A stretch of DNA of 64,000 nt, taken from positions 1 to 64,000 of the forward strand of contig NZ_BNBS01000041.1 of assembly GCF_014656075.1 (NCBI RefSeq), written 5' to 3'. The notes under the pieces are model-generated. The model saw nothing but the letters and a program-made list of their open reading frames with translations, was not told the origin of the DNA and did not search any database. A program made the position numbers and the translations under genes. This DNA comes from Streptomyces hydrogenans (lineage in GTDB: Bacteria; Actinomycetota; Actinomycetes; Streptomycetales; Streptomycetaceae). This document shows positions 1 through 8,895 of the stretch, in pieces (position 1 is the first letter of the stretch; each line of letters opens with the position of its first letter).

Positions 1-2155
1 CCACCGCGGTCTTCATGACCTCGGCCGACTGGAGCACGAACGGCAGCTGCATCTGGCCGGAGCCGAAGAGCTCGCCGACGGTCTTCATGCCGTCGAGCAG
101 CACGTCGTTGACGATCTCCAGGGCGGGGCGCCCGCCGAGGGCCTCGTCGAGGTCGGCCTCCAGGCCGTTCTTCTCGCCGTCGACGATCCGGCGCCTGAGG
201 CGCTCCTCCAGCGGCAGTGCGGCCAGCTCCTCGGCCTTGCCGGCCTTGAGGGACTGGGCCGTCGCGCCCTCGAACAGCTCCAGGAGCCGCTGGAGCGGGT
301 CGTAGCCCTCGGCGCGCCGGTCGTAGATCAGGTCGAGTGCCACCTCGACCTGCTCGGGGGCGAGCCGGGCGATCGGGAGGATCTTCGAGGCGTGGACGAT
401 GGCCGAGTCCAGGCCGGCCTTCACGCACTCGTCGAGGAAGACCGAGTTGAGGACCAGCCGGGCCGCGGGGTTGAGGCCGAAGGAGATGTTCGACAGGCCC
501 AGCGTCGTCTGGACGTCGGGGTGGCGCCGCTTCAGCTCGCGGATCGCCTCGATCGTGGCGATCCCGTCCTTGCGGGACTCCTCCTGACCCGTGCAGATGG
601 TGAAGGTGAGCGTGTCGATGAGGATGTCGCACTCGCGGATGCCACGGTTCGAGGTCAGGTCCTCGATCAGGCGCTCCGCGATCGCGACCTTCTTCTCCGC
701 CGTCCGGGCCTGGCCCTCCTCGTCGATGGTCAGCGCCATCAGCGCGGCGCCGTGCTCCCGCGCCAGCGCGGCGACCTGCGCGAAGCGGGACCCGGGGCCG
801 TCGCCGTCCTCGTAGTTGACCGAGTTGACGACCGCCCGGCCGCCGAGCTTCTCCAGGCCGGCCCGCAGGACGGGCACCTCGGTGGAGTCGAGCACGATCG
901 GCAGGGTGGAGGCGGTCGCGAAGCGGCCGGCCAGCTCCTCCATGTCGGCGACGCCGTCCCGGCCCACGTAGTCCACGCACAGGTCCAGCATGTGCGCGCC
1001 CTCGCGGATCTGGTCCCGCGCCATCTCCACGCAGTCGTCCCAGCGACCCTCCAGCATCGCCTCCCGGAACTTCTTCGACCCGTTGGCGTTCGTCCGCTCA
1101 CCGATCGCCAGGTACGAGGTGTCCTGCCGGAACGGAACGTGGCCGTAGAGGGAGGCGGCGCCCGGTTCGGGTGCGGGGCGGCGGTCCGGGACGGCCGCCC
1201 CGCGGACCCGGTCCACGATGGCCCGCAGGTGCTCCGGGGTCGTCCCGCAGCAGCCGCCGACCAGCGCGGGACCGAAGGTGCGGACGAACTCCTCCTGGGC
1301 GTCGGCCAGTTCCTCCGGGCTCAGCGGGTAGTGGGCGCCGTCGGAGGTGAGGACGGGCAGACCGGCGTTGGGCATCACCGACAGCGGGACGCGCGCGTGC
1401 CGGGCGAGGTGGCGCAGGTGCTCGGCCATCTCCGCCGGGCCGGTGGCGCAGTTGAGGCCGATCATGTCGATGCCGAGCGGCTCCAGGGAGGTGAGCGCCG
1501 CACCGATCTCGGAGCCGAGCAGCATCGTGCCGGTCGTCTCCACCGTCACCTGCACGATGACCGGCAGGTCGACGCCCACCCAGTCCAGGGCGCGACGGGC
1601 GCCGACGACGGCCGCCTTCGTCTGGAGCAGGTCCTGCGAGGTCTCGACGAGCAGGGCGTCCGCGCCGCCCCGCACCAGGCCCTCGGCGTTCTGCTGGAAG
1701 GCGTCGCGCAGGGGGCCGTAGGCGACGTGGCCGAGGGTCGGCAGCTTGGTGCCGGGGCCCATGGAGCCGAGGACCCAGCGGGGCCGGCCGTCGGCCGCCG
1801 TGTGGGCGTCCGCCGCGGCGCGGGCGATCCGGGCGCCGGCCTCGGACAGTTCGTAGACCCGGTCCTCGACGCCGTACTCGGCGAGCGCGGCGAGGTTCGC
1901 CCCGAAGGTGTTGGTCTCGACGCAGTCGACCCCCACCGAGAAGTAGGCGTCGTGGACGGAGGCGACGAGGTCGGGGCGGGTGAGGTTCAGGATCTCGTTG
2001 CAGCCCTCGAGGCCGGTGAAGTCGTCCAGCGTCGGGTCGGCGGCCTGGAGCATGGTGCCCATGGCGCCGTCGGCCACGACCACCCGGCGGGCGAACTCGT
2101 CCCTCAGCGACGGCCTCGGGGAGCGCCGCGGGGCGTCCTGCGGGGAGGGGCTCAC
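1..2155 (-). CDS. metH: Cobalamin-dependent methionine synthase MetH (partial, C-terminal part beyond left edge)
   Basis: Methylates homocysteine to methionine using methyl-tetrahydrofolate and B12. About 718 residues are present. The N-terminal homocysteine domain shows the NTFGANL stretch and the zinc-binding GGCCGTTP motif (near residue 300). A pterin-binding domain follows, and the sequence leaves the window in the cobalamin cap domain, with GMKTVGELFGSGQMQLPFV just before the edge. The start is a GTG whose last two bases overlap the TGA of the upstream adenosine kinase gene (GTGA), so it is the distal gene of the metK-adoK-metH set. Being in a biosynthetic operon, it probably regenerates methionine for the methyltransferases encoded upstream rather than being the only housekeeping copy; that is inference. 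Confidence 0.95.
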   Translation of the reverse strand, partial: MSPSPQDAPRRSPRPSLRDEFARRVVVADGAMGTMLQAADPTLDDFTGLEGCNEILNLTRPDLVASVHDAYFSVGVDCVETNTFGANLAALAEYGVEDRVYELSEAGARIARAAADAHTAADGRPRWVLGSMGPGTKLPTLGHVAYGPLRDAFQQNAEGLVRGGADALLVETSQDLLQTKAAVVGARRALDWVGVDLPVIVQVTVETTGTMLLGSEIGAALTSLEPLGIDMIGLNCATGPAEMAEHLRHLARHARVPLSVMPNAGLPVLTSDGAHYPLSPEELADAQEEFVRTFGPALVGGCCGTTPEHLRAIVDRVRGAAVPDRRPAPEPGAASLYGHVPFRQDTSYLAIGERTNANGSKKFREAMLEGRWDDCVEMARDQIREGAHMLDLCVDYVGRDGVADMEELAGRFATASTLPIVLDSTEVPVLRAGLEKLGGRAVVNSVNYEDGDGPGSRFAQVAALAREHGAALMALTIDEEGQARTAEKKVAIAERLIEDLTSNRGIRECDILIDTLTFTICTGQEESRKDGIATIEAIRELKRRHPDVQTTLGLSNISFGLNPAARLVLNSVFLDECVKAGLDSAIVHASKILPIARLAPEQVEVALDLIYDRRAEGYDPLQRLLELFEGATAQSLKAGKAEELAALPLEERLRRRIVDGEKNGLEADLDEALGGRPALEIVNDVLLDGMKTVGELFGSGQMQLPFVLQSAEVMKTAV

Positions 2156-3135
2156 GCCGGCCCCCTCAGGTGGGTGACGAGGGCGGCCGTGCAGCCGGCC
2201 CCGTAGGTGGCGCGGATCCGGTCGAGCAGCGGCTCCCGGCGGAGCCGGTACTCCTGGGTGCCGACGTGCCCGAGGGCGGTCGCGGCCACCGCGCAGCCCA
2301 GCTGGGCGGCGCACCGCTCGGGGACGCCCCACAGGGTGCCGGCGAGGAAGCCGGCCCGGAAGGCGTCGCCGACGCCGGTCGGGTCGGTCACGGCGGGCAC
2401 CGGGACGGCGGGCACCGCCAGCGGGGCGCGGCCCGCGCCCCGGATCCGGACGCCCGCCCCGCCGTGGGTGGTGACCCAGGTGGCGGCCCGGCGCAGCACC
2501 TCCGCCTCCGTCCAGCCGGTCTTCTCCAGCAGCAGCGCGGACTCGTACTCGTTGGTGAAGAGGAAGCGGGCCCCGTCCACCAGCTCCCGCACCGCGTCCC
2601 CGTCGAGCCGCGCGAGCTGCTGCGAGGGGTCGGCGGCGAAGGGGATCCCGAGCTCGCGACAGCTCCGGGTGTGCCGGATCATCGCCTCGGGGTCGTCCGG
2701 GGAGACCAGGACGAGGTCCAGCCGGCCGGTGCGGCGGAGGACCTCGCGGAGGTCGATCTCCCGCGCCTCGGCCATCGCCCCCGCGTAGAAGGTGGCGATC
2801 TGGTTCTGCTCCCGGTCGGTGGTACAGACGAAGCGGGCGGTGTGCAGGGACTCGCTGACGCGCACCGCGTCGGTGTCCACGCCGTGGTCCTTGAGCCAGA
2901 TCCGGTACGGCTCGAAGTCGGCGCCGACCGCGCCCACGAGGACCGGGCGCAGTCCGAGCACGCCGAGCCCGAAGGCGATGTTCGCTGCCACTCCGCCGCG
3001 CCTGACCTCCAGGTCGTCGGCGAGGAACGACAGGGAGACCCGGTCGAGCCGGTCGGCGAGCAGCTGCTCGCCGAACGAGCCGGGGAAGGTCATCAGATGG
3101 TCGGTCGCGATGGAACCCGTGACAGCGACTCGCAT
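2152..3135 (-). CDS. adoK: Adenosine kinase (PfkB family)
   Basis: Phosphorylates adenosine to AMP, removing the adenosine released when S-adenosylhomocysteine is hydrolysed. 327 aa of PfkB/ribokinase type: GGVAANIAFG near residue 47 and the anion-hole/catalytic motif DPTGVGDAFRAGF with Asp257 as predicted base. The overall sequence, including the start MRVAVTGSIATDHLM and the AADPSQQLARL segment, closely resembles the mycobacterial adenosine kinase as I remember it, more than sugar kinases. It lies 5 nt after metK and overlaps metH by 4 nt. Its place between metK and metH strongly suggests a SAM-recycling role. A general sugar kinase is possible but less likely. Confidence 0.88.
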   Translation of the reverse strand: MRVAVTGSIATDHLMTFPGSFGEQLLADRLDRVSLSFLADDLEVRRGGVAANIAFGLGVLGLRPVLVGAVGADFEPYRIWLKDHGVDTDAVRVSESLHTARFVCTTDREQNQIATFYAGAMAEAREIDLREVLRRTGRLDLVLVSPDDPEAMIRHTRSCRELGIPFAADPSQQLARLDGDAVRELVDGARFLFTNEYESALLLEKTGWTEAEVLRRAATWVTTHGGAGVRIRGAGRAPLAVPAVPVPAVTDPTGVGDAFRAGFLAGTLWGVPERCAAQLGCAVAATALGHVGTQEYRLRREPLLDRIRATYGAGCTAALVTHLRGPA

Positions 3136-3140
3136 GTCCC

Positions 3141-4361
3141 TCAGACCCCTTCGTCGTGGTGGACGGCCCGCCGGAGGGCGTCCACCCGGTCGGTCCGCTC
3201 CCAGGTGAAGTCCGGCAGCTCGCGCCCGAAGTGGCCGTACGCGGAGGTCGCCGCGTACACCGGCCGCTTGAGGTCCAGGTCGCGGATGACCGCGGCCGGC
3301 CGCAGGTCGAAGACCTCGCGCACGGCGTCCTGGATGCGCTCCACGGGGACGGTCTCGGTGCCGAAGGTCTCGACGAAGAGGCCGACGGGCTCGGCCTTGC
3401 CGATCGCGTAGGCGACCTGGACCTCGCAGCGGCGGGCCAGTCCGGCGGCGACGACGTTCTTGGCGACCCAGCGCATGGCGTAGGCGGCGCTGCGGTCGAC
3501 CTTGGACGGGTCCTTGCCGGAGAAGGCGCCGCCGCCGTGGCGGGCCATGCCGCCGTACGTGTCGATGATGATCTTGCGGCCGGTGAGGCCGGCGTCGCCC
3601 ATCGGGCCGCCGACCTCGAAGCGGCCGGTCGGGTTGACCAGCAGCCGGTAGCCGTCGGAGGCCAGGGCGACGCCCTCCTCGGCCAGCTCCTTGAGGACGT
3701 GCTCGACGACGAACTCGCGGACGTCGGGGGTGAGCAGGCCCTCGACGGAGATGTCGGCGGCGTGCTGCGAGGAGACGACGACGGTGTCGAGGCGGACCGG
3801 GCGGTCGCTGTCGTACTCGATGGTGACCTGCGTCTTCCCGTCGGGCCGCAGGTACGGCACGGTGCCGTCCTTGCGGACCTCGGTGAGGCGGCGGGAGAGC
3901 CGGTGCGCCAGCGCGATGGGCAGCGGCATCAGTTCGGCGGTGTCGTCGCAGGCGTAGCCGAACATCAGGCCCTGGTCGCCGGCGCCCTGCGCGGCGAGCG
4001 CGTCCTCCGCCCCCTCCACCCGGGCCTCGTGCGCGGTGTCGACGCCCTGCGCGATGTCCGGGGACTGCGCGCCGATGGAGACCGACACGCCGCAGGAGGC
4101 GCCGTCGAAGCCCTTGGCGGAGGAGTCGTAGCCGATGTCCAGGATGGCGTCGCGGACCAGCTGGGCGATCGGGGCGTAGGCGGTGGTGGTGACCTCGCCG
4201 GCTATGTGGACCTGGCCGGTGGTGATCAGCGTCTCGACGGCCACGCGGGCCTGCGGGTCCTGGGCGAGGAGCGCGTCCAGGACGGTGTCGCTGATCCGGT
4301 CGGCGATCTTGTCGGGGTGTCCCTCGGTCACGGACTCGGAGGTGAAGAGGCGGCCGCTCAT
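3141..4361 (-). CDS. metK: S-adenosylmethionine synthetase
   Basis: Makes SAM from methionine and ATP. 406 aa, full length for the family. Signature motifs are the N-terminal GHPDKIADRISD (about residues 15-26), the GAGDQGLMFGYA core, and the phosphate-binding GGGAFSGKDPSKVDRSAAY segment. The ATG overlaps the carrier-protein stop (ATGA), so it is translationally coupled to a secondary-metabolism gene. That is unusual for a housekeeping metK and suggests a cluster-dedicated copy. Whether another metK exists elsewhere in the genome cannot be seen here. Confidence 0.96.
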   Translation of the reverse strand: MSGRLFTSESVTEGHPDKIADRISDTVLDALLAQDPQARVAVETLITTGQVHIAGEVTTTAYAPIAQLVRDAILDIGYDSSAKGFDGASCGVSVSIGAQSPDIAQGVDTAHEARVEGAEDALAAQGAGDQGLMFGYACDDTAELMPLPIALAHRLSRRLTEVRKDGTVPYLRPDGKTQVTIEYDSDRPVRLDTVVVSSQHAADISVEGLLTPDVREFVVEHVLKELAEEGVALASDGYRLLVNPTGRFEVGGPMGDAGLTGRKIIIDTYGGMARHGGGAFSGKDPSKVDRSAAYAMRWVAKNVVAAGLARRCEVQVAYAIGKAEPVGLFVETFGTETVPVERIQDAVREVFDLRPAAVIRDLDLKRPVYAATSAYGHFGRELPDFTWERTDRVDALRRAVHHDEGV

Positions 4362-4615
4362 GCCTGGACCGCCTCCGCCCCGGTCTTCGCGAAGAAGTGC
4401 GTCTCGATGGCGCCGAGGGTGCGGATGGCGTCGACCTCCAGGGTCTCCATCTGGATGGAGACGCCGCTCTCCTGCTCCAGCAGGAAGACGAACTCGACGA
4501 AGGAGAGGGAGTCGATGAGCCGGTTCTCGATGAGGTCGAGGTCGGGGGCGATGTCCTGGCGCTCGGGGTGGCGCTCCAGGATCCAGTTCTTCACCTGCTG
4601 CAGGCCGTCGGCCAT
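4358..4615 (-). CDS. Stand-alone acyl/aminoacyl carrier protein
   Basis: 85 aa acidic helical-bundle protein. The phosphopantetheine attachment site is Ser36 in ENRLIDSLSFVEF (DSL motif). It has no attached adenylation or synthase domain, so it must be loaded in trans. The amino acid:carrier-protein ligase and phosphopantetheinyl transferase genes lie immediately upstream in the same operon and are the obvious partners. The start ATG at 4615 is chosen because the product then begins at the usual carrier-protein N-terminus and follows a GAGGA-type ribosome-binding site. An amino acid is the more likely cargo than a fatty acyl chain, by context. Confidence 0.9.
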   Translation of the reverse strand: MADGLQQVKNWILERHPERQDIAPDLDLIENRLIDSLSFVEFVFLLEQESGVSIQMETLEVDAIRTLGAIETHFFAKTGAEAVQA

Positions 4616-4626
4616 GATGGATCTCC

Positions 4627-5070
4627 TCAACTCGTGTGCGTGGGTGGGGTGTGGGCGATGATCGGGGCGGCGACCGCCACCGCGTAGTCCACGTCGTGGC
4701 TGATGGACACGGTGATCTCGGCGATGCCGGATCCGGCGGCCATCTCGGCGGCGGCGCCGTGGAGTTCGACGAGCGGCCAGCCGCCGTCGGAGCGCCGCAC
4801 CACGATCTCCGGCCAGGGCAGGAACCTGCCCCTGACCCGTAAGGTCTTGAAGGCCGCTTCCTTGGCCGCGATCCGTCCGCACAGGCTCAGCACGTCGAGC
4901 CCGGTGGAGGTGCGGCAGTCGGCGAGTTCGCCGGGGGTGAGCATCCGCTCGAAGAAGCGCTCCCCGTACTGGTCGAGGAGCCGGCGGACACGGTTGACGG
5001 ACACGATGTCCATGCCGAGGTTCGCCCAGCCCAGGCCGCCCGCCGGCGGGGCGACGGGACGGGCCGGCAC
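4627..5070 (-). CDS. AcpS-type 4'-phosphopantetheinyl transferase
   Basis: Transfers phosphopantetheine from CoA to the serine of a carrier protein, presumably the one encoded next. Up to 147 aa, the size of AcpS-type single-domain enzymes. MDIVSVNR holds the metal-binding Asp (residue 21 from the GTG start) and GRIAAKEAAFKTL the Glu/Lys pair (Lys70, Glu71). The GTG start lies 1 nt after the stop of the aaRS-like gene. An internal start near the ATG of MDIVSV would give a more typical AcpS N-terminus, so the true start is uncertain. Confidence 0.87.
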   Translation of the reverse strand: MPARPVAPPAGGLGWANLGMDIVSVNRVRRLLDQYGERFFERMLTPGELADCRTSTGLDVLSLCGRIAAKEAAFKTLRVRGRFLPWPEIVVRRSDGGWPLVELHGAAAEMAAGSGIAEITVSISHDVDYAVAVAAPIIAHTPPTHTS

Positions 5071-5071
5071 G

Positions 5072-5926
5072 TCAGGTCACCGGCCCGGCCGCGTCCAGGA
5101 CCGCCCGGGTCGCCGCCTCCCAGCCGCCGTGGCGGCGGGTCAGCGCGGACAGCCAGCGTTCGAGACCGAAGGCGACGCAGCTGGTGAAGGCCGGGCCTCC
5201 GGTCGAGGCGAGCGTGATGTCGCAGCGTTCGCCGAAGAAGTTCCGGTGGGTGTTGACCGAGGCGATCGCCAGGTCCTCGTACAGGAACTCGTACTTCACC
5301 GGGGTGAGCCGCTGGAGGAGCGCCTTGGATCCGCCCTTGTCGAAGAAGGGGTCGCAGGCGGCCTCCCTGCGCAGCGGCAGGCCCACGGCCTCGGCGAAGG
5401 CGTCGACGCGGGCGGTGAAGGCGGTGAGGTGGTCCTCGGCGTGCTCGCGGGCGCCGATGGCGACGATCTCCCGCATGCGGAAGCCGAGCTGGCGGCGCAT
5501 GCCCTCGTAGTGGGTCTCCTTGCGGAAGCACCACGAGCAGACGGTGACGAGGGTGTCGTCGGCGACCTGCCGGCCCTGGTGGTCCAGGTAGACGGCGTAG
5601 CAGGAGGCGGAGGGCAGGCCGAGGCCGGCCGGTTCGAGGGAGGCGGCGGGCCAGTGGCCGCGCTCGCCGTCGAAGGGGGTGGTGAGCCGCTTCTCCAGGT
5701 CGAGGGGGGCGGCGAGGACGGCCTGGTGGGGGAAGTTGTCGTAGTAGTCGAGCCGGGCCAGGTCGGCCGCGGGCAGCAGCGGGGGCATGGTCATCGGGCG
5801 GGCGCCCGCGGCGATGCCCCAGCGCTCGAAGGTGTCGTCGAGGAGCCGCAGCAGGCGGGTCGCCTCCGGCCCCAGGGAGGGCAGGCCCCTGGTCGCCCCG
5901 ACGGTCTCGGGGGTGGTGACGGTCAT
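5072..5926 (-). CDS. Class II aaRS-like amino acid:[carrier protein] ligase
   Basis: 284 aa homologue of the catalytic core of atypical seryl-tRNA synthetases with no tRNA-binding arm. It has the motif-2-like CFRKE at 133-137, then GFRMREIVAIG (148-158), and motif 3 with a preceding cysteine (Cys250, then GLERW). Cys130 and Cys250 are candidates for the zinc ligands of this family. Characterised relatives activate glycine or alanine with ATP and load it onto a carrier protein rather than tRNA. The carrier protein and its PPTase are the next genes in the operon, so the same activity is inferred. The amino acid used cannot be read from sequence alone. Confidence 0.85.
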   Translation of the reverse strand: MTVTTPETVGATRGLPSLGPEATRLLRLLDDTFERWGIAAGARPMTMPPLLPAADLARLDYYDNFPHQAVLAAPLDLEKRLTTPFDGERGHWPAASLEPAGLGLPSASCYAVYLDHQGRQVADDTLVTVCSWCFRKETHYEGMRRQLGFRMREIVAIGAREHAEDHLTAFTARVDAFAEAVGLPLRREAACDPFFDKGGSKALLQRLTPVKYEFLYEDLAIASVNTHRNFFGERCDITLASTGGPAFTSCVAFGLERWLSALTRRHGGWEAATRAVLDAAGPVT

Positions 5927-5963
5927 GGTCGGTGCACCTCTCGGTGAGGGCTGTCGGGCTTTC

Positions 5964-6857
5964 TCAGAGGACGGGCAGGGTGTCGTCGGAGAAGATCCCG
6001 GTCTTCAGGAAGAAGGCGAGCGGCTTGCGGATCGCCTTGCGCTCGTGGGCGCGGCGGGCCGGGTCGGCGATGAGCGCGTTCCGCAGGCCGAGCGGGTCGG
6101 CGATGCCGGCGTCCTTGTACACGTGCGGGTTGTAGAGGGAGTTGACGCTGTAGACGACGTACCGCTTGAGGTACGCCTCCACCTCGCGGACCCGCGCGGC
6201 GGGCACGGCCTCGCACATGCGCTGGTACAGCAGGGAGACCAGCTCGCGGCCGAAGGCGATGTGGCGGGACTCGTCCTGGTGGTGGATGCGGTTGACCTCG
6301 CGGATGGTGTGGCAGAGGGAGTCGTCCTTCGCCATCCGGGAGTTGTAGTGGTCGACCAGCTCCTCGAAGAAGAGGATCCGGGTGAAGACGAGGAAGTTCT
6401 CGACCTCGGGCTCCCAGGCGGCGTCGGCGCGCATGGCGGTGGAGCCGTAGATCTTGTGGCCGTAGCGCCGGCAGAACTCGGAGAAGAACCACATGTGTTC
6501 GTTCTCCTCGCCGATGAAGTGGTGGAAGAAGTCCGAGGGGACCTCGAAGCCCGGCATGTGGATGCGGCCGACGACCTCGATGAGGAGTTCGCGGATGCCG
6601 TGCACGTTGAGGCTGTAGAAGTTGACCGACTCCCACTTGGAGAGGCGCTGAAGCGTTTCCTCACCGAGGCGGTCGTAGTGCTCGGTGCCGTAGACGGTGA
6701 GCAGCTCCGGAGTCATCCAGAAACGGTTCTCCTCCAGGGTCTCGGGCCACTGGAAGGTCTGGTACGGGTTGTAGTAGTCCTCGACGGAACGCTCGCTCAG
6801 GCGGCTCAGGACCTCCATGAACCGGTCGCTGACGGGCAGGGGGGCGGCGACGCCCAT
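5964..6857 (-). CDS. AurF-like di-iron N-oxygenase
   Basis: 297 aa ferritin-like oxygenase. Its iron ligands fit the AurF pattern: GEENEH (Glu117/118, His121), FFEELVDH (Glu165/166), and HHQDESRH (His192, Glu196, His199), with Glu90 as another candidate. AurF-family enzymes oxidise amines to hydroxylamine, nitroso or nitro groups. Next to an amino-acid-loading ligase and carrier protein, oxidation of a carrier-bound amine is the simplest proposal; C-hydroxylation cannot be excluded. The ATG at 6857 has GGAG 8 nt upstream. It lies between the methyltransferase pair and the aaRS-like gene in one operon. Confidence 0.85.
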   Translation of the reverse strand: MGVAAPLPVSDRFMEVLSRLSERSVEDYYNPYQTFQWPETLEENRFWMTPELLTVYGTEHYDRLGEETLQRLSKWESVNFYSLNVHGIRELLIEVVGRIHMPGFEVPSDFFHHFIGEENEHMWFFSEFCRRYGHKIYGSTAMRADAAWEPEVENFLVFTRILFFEELVDHYNSRMAKDDSLCHTIREVNRIHHQDESRHIAFGRELVSLLYQRMCEAVPAARVREVEAYLKRYVVYSVNSLYNPHVYKDAGIADPLGLRNALIADPARRAHERKAIRKPLAFFLKTGIFSDDTLPVL

Positions 6858-6882
6858 GGTGATGGCTCCTTCGCGGGAGGGG

Positions 6883-7926
6883 TCAGGGACGGACTTCGTA
6901 GACCGCGTTGACCGGGGTCTCGGCGGCGCGCCGCCAGCGGGTGAAGCCGGCCTCCTCGGCGATGGACCGGAACGCCTTCTCGCCGGAGTGGTTGCCTAGG
7001 GCGTGCGGGCCGCGCTGGGCGACCGCCACCGGCAGGCACATCACGGCGGACAGGGCCATGAACATGCGGGCGGCGGGCGTCTGGGTGTCGACGTCCCGCG
7101 GAGAGACGTTGGACTCGACGAGCATCCAGGTGCCGTCCGCGTCGAGGGACTTGTGGACGTGCTGGGCGGCGGCGACCGGGTCGCCCATGTCGTGCAGGGC
7201 GTTGAAGAAGCAGACCAGGTCGTAGCCGGTACCGGGGTAGTCGTCGGCGGAGGCGACCTCGAAGACGACCCGGCCGGAGAGGCCGGCCTCCTCGGCCAGC
7301 TCGCGGGCGATCGCGATGGCCTCCTCGGAGTAGTCGAAGCCGTGCACGGTGGCGTTCGGGAAGGCCCGCGCGATGAGGAGGGTGGTGTGCCCGACGCCGC
7401 AGCCGACGTCGGCGACGGTGCCGCCGGCGGCGAGCTTGTCCGTGACCTCGTGGAGCGCGGGCAGCCAGTCGGGGACGAGCTTGTGCTCGTACGTCGGCTG
7501 GAAGAAGGAGCCCATGCCGGTGTCGAGGGCCGCGTCGTGCTCGGCCCAGCCGACGCCGTCGCCGGTGCGGTACGCCTCCACCAGCAGGTCCTCGGTGGCG
7601 TACAGCGCCTTGAGGGCGGTGAAGAAGCCGGCCGCGTAGGTGACGGCCTTCGGGTCGGCCAGCACCTCCGCGTGGTCGGCGGGCAGCGTGTACGTGAGCG
7701 AGCTCGGGTGCCGCTCGACGTACCCGGCGGAGAGCTGGGCGTGCAGCCACTCCTCCACGTACCGCTCGTCGGTGCCGGTCCGCTCCGCGAGCGCGGCGGC
7801 GGTGAGCGGGCCTCCGGCGGCGAGCGCCCGGTAGAGGCCGAGGCGCTCGCCGAGGGCCACGGTCAGGCCGCGGACGGCCGCTCCGGCGTCGGTGATGACC
7901 CTCTGGTGGAACTCGTGGGCGCTCAC
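6883..7926 (-). CDS. SAM methyltransferase with N-terminal winged-helix domain
   Basis: 347 aa. An N-terminal winged-helix/dimerisation region (about 1-110) is followed by a Rossmann methyltransferase core with motif I VADVGCGVGHTT and the acidic loop FDYSEEA. It resembles the Rv2258c-like class. The GTG start overlaps the stop of the upstream methyltransferase (GTGA), implying translational coupling. The substrate is unknown; by context it methylates an oxidised amino acid derivative or its ester. The presence of a second, unrelated methyltransferase in the operon suggests two distinct methylation steps. Confidence 0.85.
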   Translation of the reverse strand: MSAHEFHQRVITDAGAAVRGLTVALGERLGLYRALAAGGPLTAAALAERTGTDERYVEEWLHAQLSAGYVERHPSSLTYTLPADHAEVLADPKAVTYAAGFFTALKALYATEDLLVEAYRTGDGVGWAEHDAALDTGMGSFFQPTYEHKLVPDWLPALHEVTDKLAAGGTVADVGCGVGHTTLLIARAFPNATVHGFDYSEEAIAIARELAEEAGLSGRVVFEVASADDYPGTGYDLVCFFNALHDMGDPVAAAQHVHKSLDADGTWMLVESNVSPRDVDTQTPAARMFMALSAVMCLPVAVAQRGPHALGNHSGEKAFRSIAEEAGFTRWRRAAETPVNAVYEVRP

Positions 7927-8774
7927 GCGGCCACCTCCTCGTCGTGTCCGGGGGTGCCCGGCAGGTCGCACGTGAACAGGAAGGACCGCGGCACGCCGGG
8001 AACGGTGCGGGCCGGGACCGGGTAGGGCCAGCGGTCGAAGTCGGCGCCGGCCTCGCCGGGCTGCCGCACCTCGCGGACGGCCCAGCCGCAGTCGGCGAGC
8101 AGGGCCTCGGGCTCCTCGGTGCCGAAGAGCCAGGGGTTGCCGTCCTCCTCCAGGGCCCTCATGAAGCCGCGGGCGAGCGGGTTGGTGAGGGCGGCCCGCG
8201 AGATGACGTCGCCGAGCAGCACGGAGCCGGGCGCGGCGTGCGCGGAGAGGGTCGAGATCAGGGTGCGCACGGCCTGCTCGGGGAGGAAGAACAGCAGGCC
8301 CTCGACGACCCAGAGGACCGGCTCGTCGCTCTTCCAGCCGGCCTCCTTGAGCGGGCCGGTCCAGTCCTGGGTGAGGTCGACCGGGACGGCGACGCGGGTG
8401 CGGCCGGCCGGCAGCGGCTCGTCCCTGAGCATGCCGGCCTTGACCTCCAGGAGCGCCGGGCGGTCGAGCTCGTAGACGGTGACGCCGTCGGGCCAGGGCA
8501 GCCGGTGGAAGCGGGTGTCCATGCCGGCGGCGAGGAAGACCACCTGGCGGATGCCGCGCTCCTGGACCGCCCGGACGATCGCCCGGTCGAGGTAGGTGGT
8601 GCGGATGGCGAGGAACGGCACGATGCCGCCGCCGTCGTAGCGCTTCAGCAGCTCGAAGCCGATCTCGTCGGCGACGGTGCGCGCGTAGGGATCGGCGAAC
8701 AGCCGGTCCTCGCGCTCGGTCTCCAGGGCCCGCGCGGCGGCGGTCCACTGGGCGGTGCGGGATACGGCCTCCAC
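7923..8774 (-). CDS. SAM methyltransferase, LCMT-like (TIGR00027-type)
   Basis: 283 aa from the GTG at 8774, which has GGGGGA about 6 nt upstream; the open frame extends further but without such a site. It has the features of the actinobacterial leucine-carboxyl-methyltransferase-like group: an N-terminal TAQWTAAARALE segment, motif I VVFLAAGMDTRFHRLPWP, and WVVEGLLFFLP. Members methylate hydroxyl or carboxyl oxygens of small molecules. Overlap with the next methyltransferase gene places it near the head of the operon. The natural substrate is unknown. Confidence 0.85.
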   Translation of the reverse strand: MEAVSRTAQWTAAARALETEREDRLFADPYARTVADEIGFELLKRYDGGGIVPFLAIRTTYLDRAIVRAVQERGIRQVVFLAAGMDTRFHRLPWPDGVTVYELDRPALLEVKAGMLRDEPLPAGRTRVAVPVDLTQDWTGPLKEAGWKSDEPVLWVVEGLLFFLPEQAVRTLISTLSAHAAPGSVLLGDVISRAALTNPLARGFMRALEEDGNPWLFGTEEPEALLADCGWAVREVRQPGEAGADFDRWPYPVPARTVPGVPRSFLFTCDLPGTPGHDEEVAA

Positions 8775-8895
8775 GGGAGGTCCCCCTTCGGGTCGGTGGT
8801 CAGGAGAGGTGCGGACGGCCGTGTTCAGGGGCCGGGCGGGTGGACGGCTCCCGCCGACGGGCATACGGACCCGTCGGGGCGGGCTCGCGGACCCG

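Noticed and set aside
392..2206. 604-residue open frame on the plus strand opposite metH
   Set aside because: It mirrors metH codons on the other strand; composition is repetitive Arg/Gly/Val and no motif is present.
3156..4661. Long plus-strand open frame opposite metK
   Set aside because: Antisense shadow of a clear metK gene in high-GC DNA.
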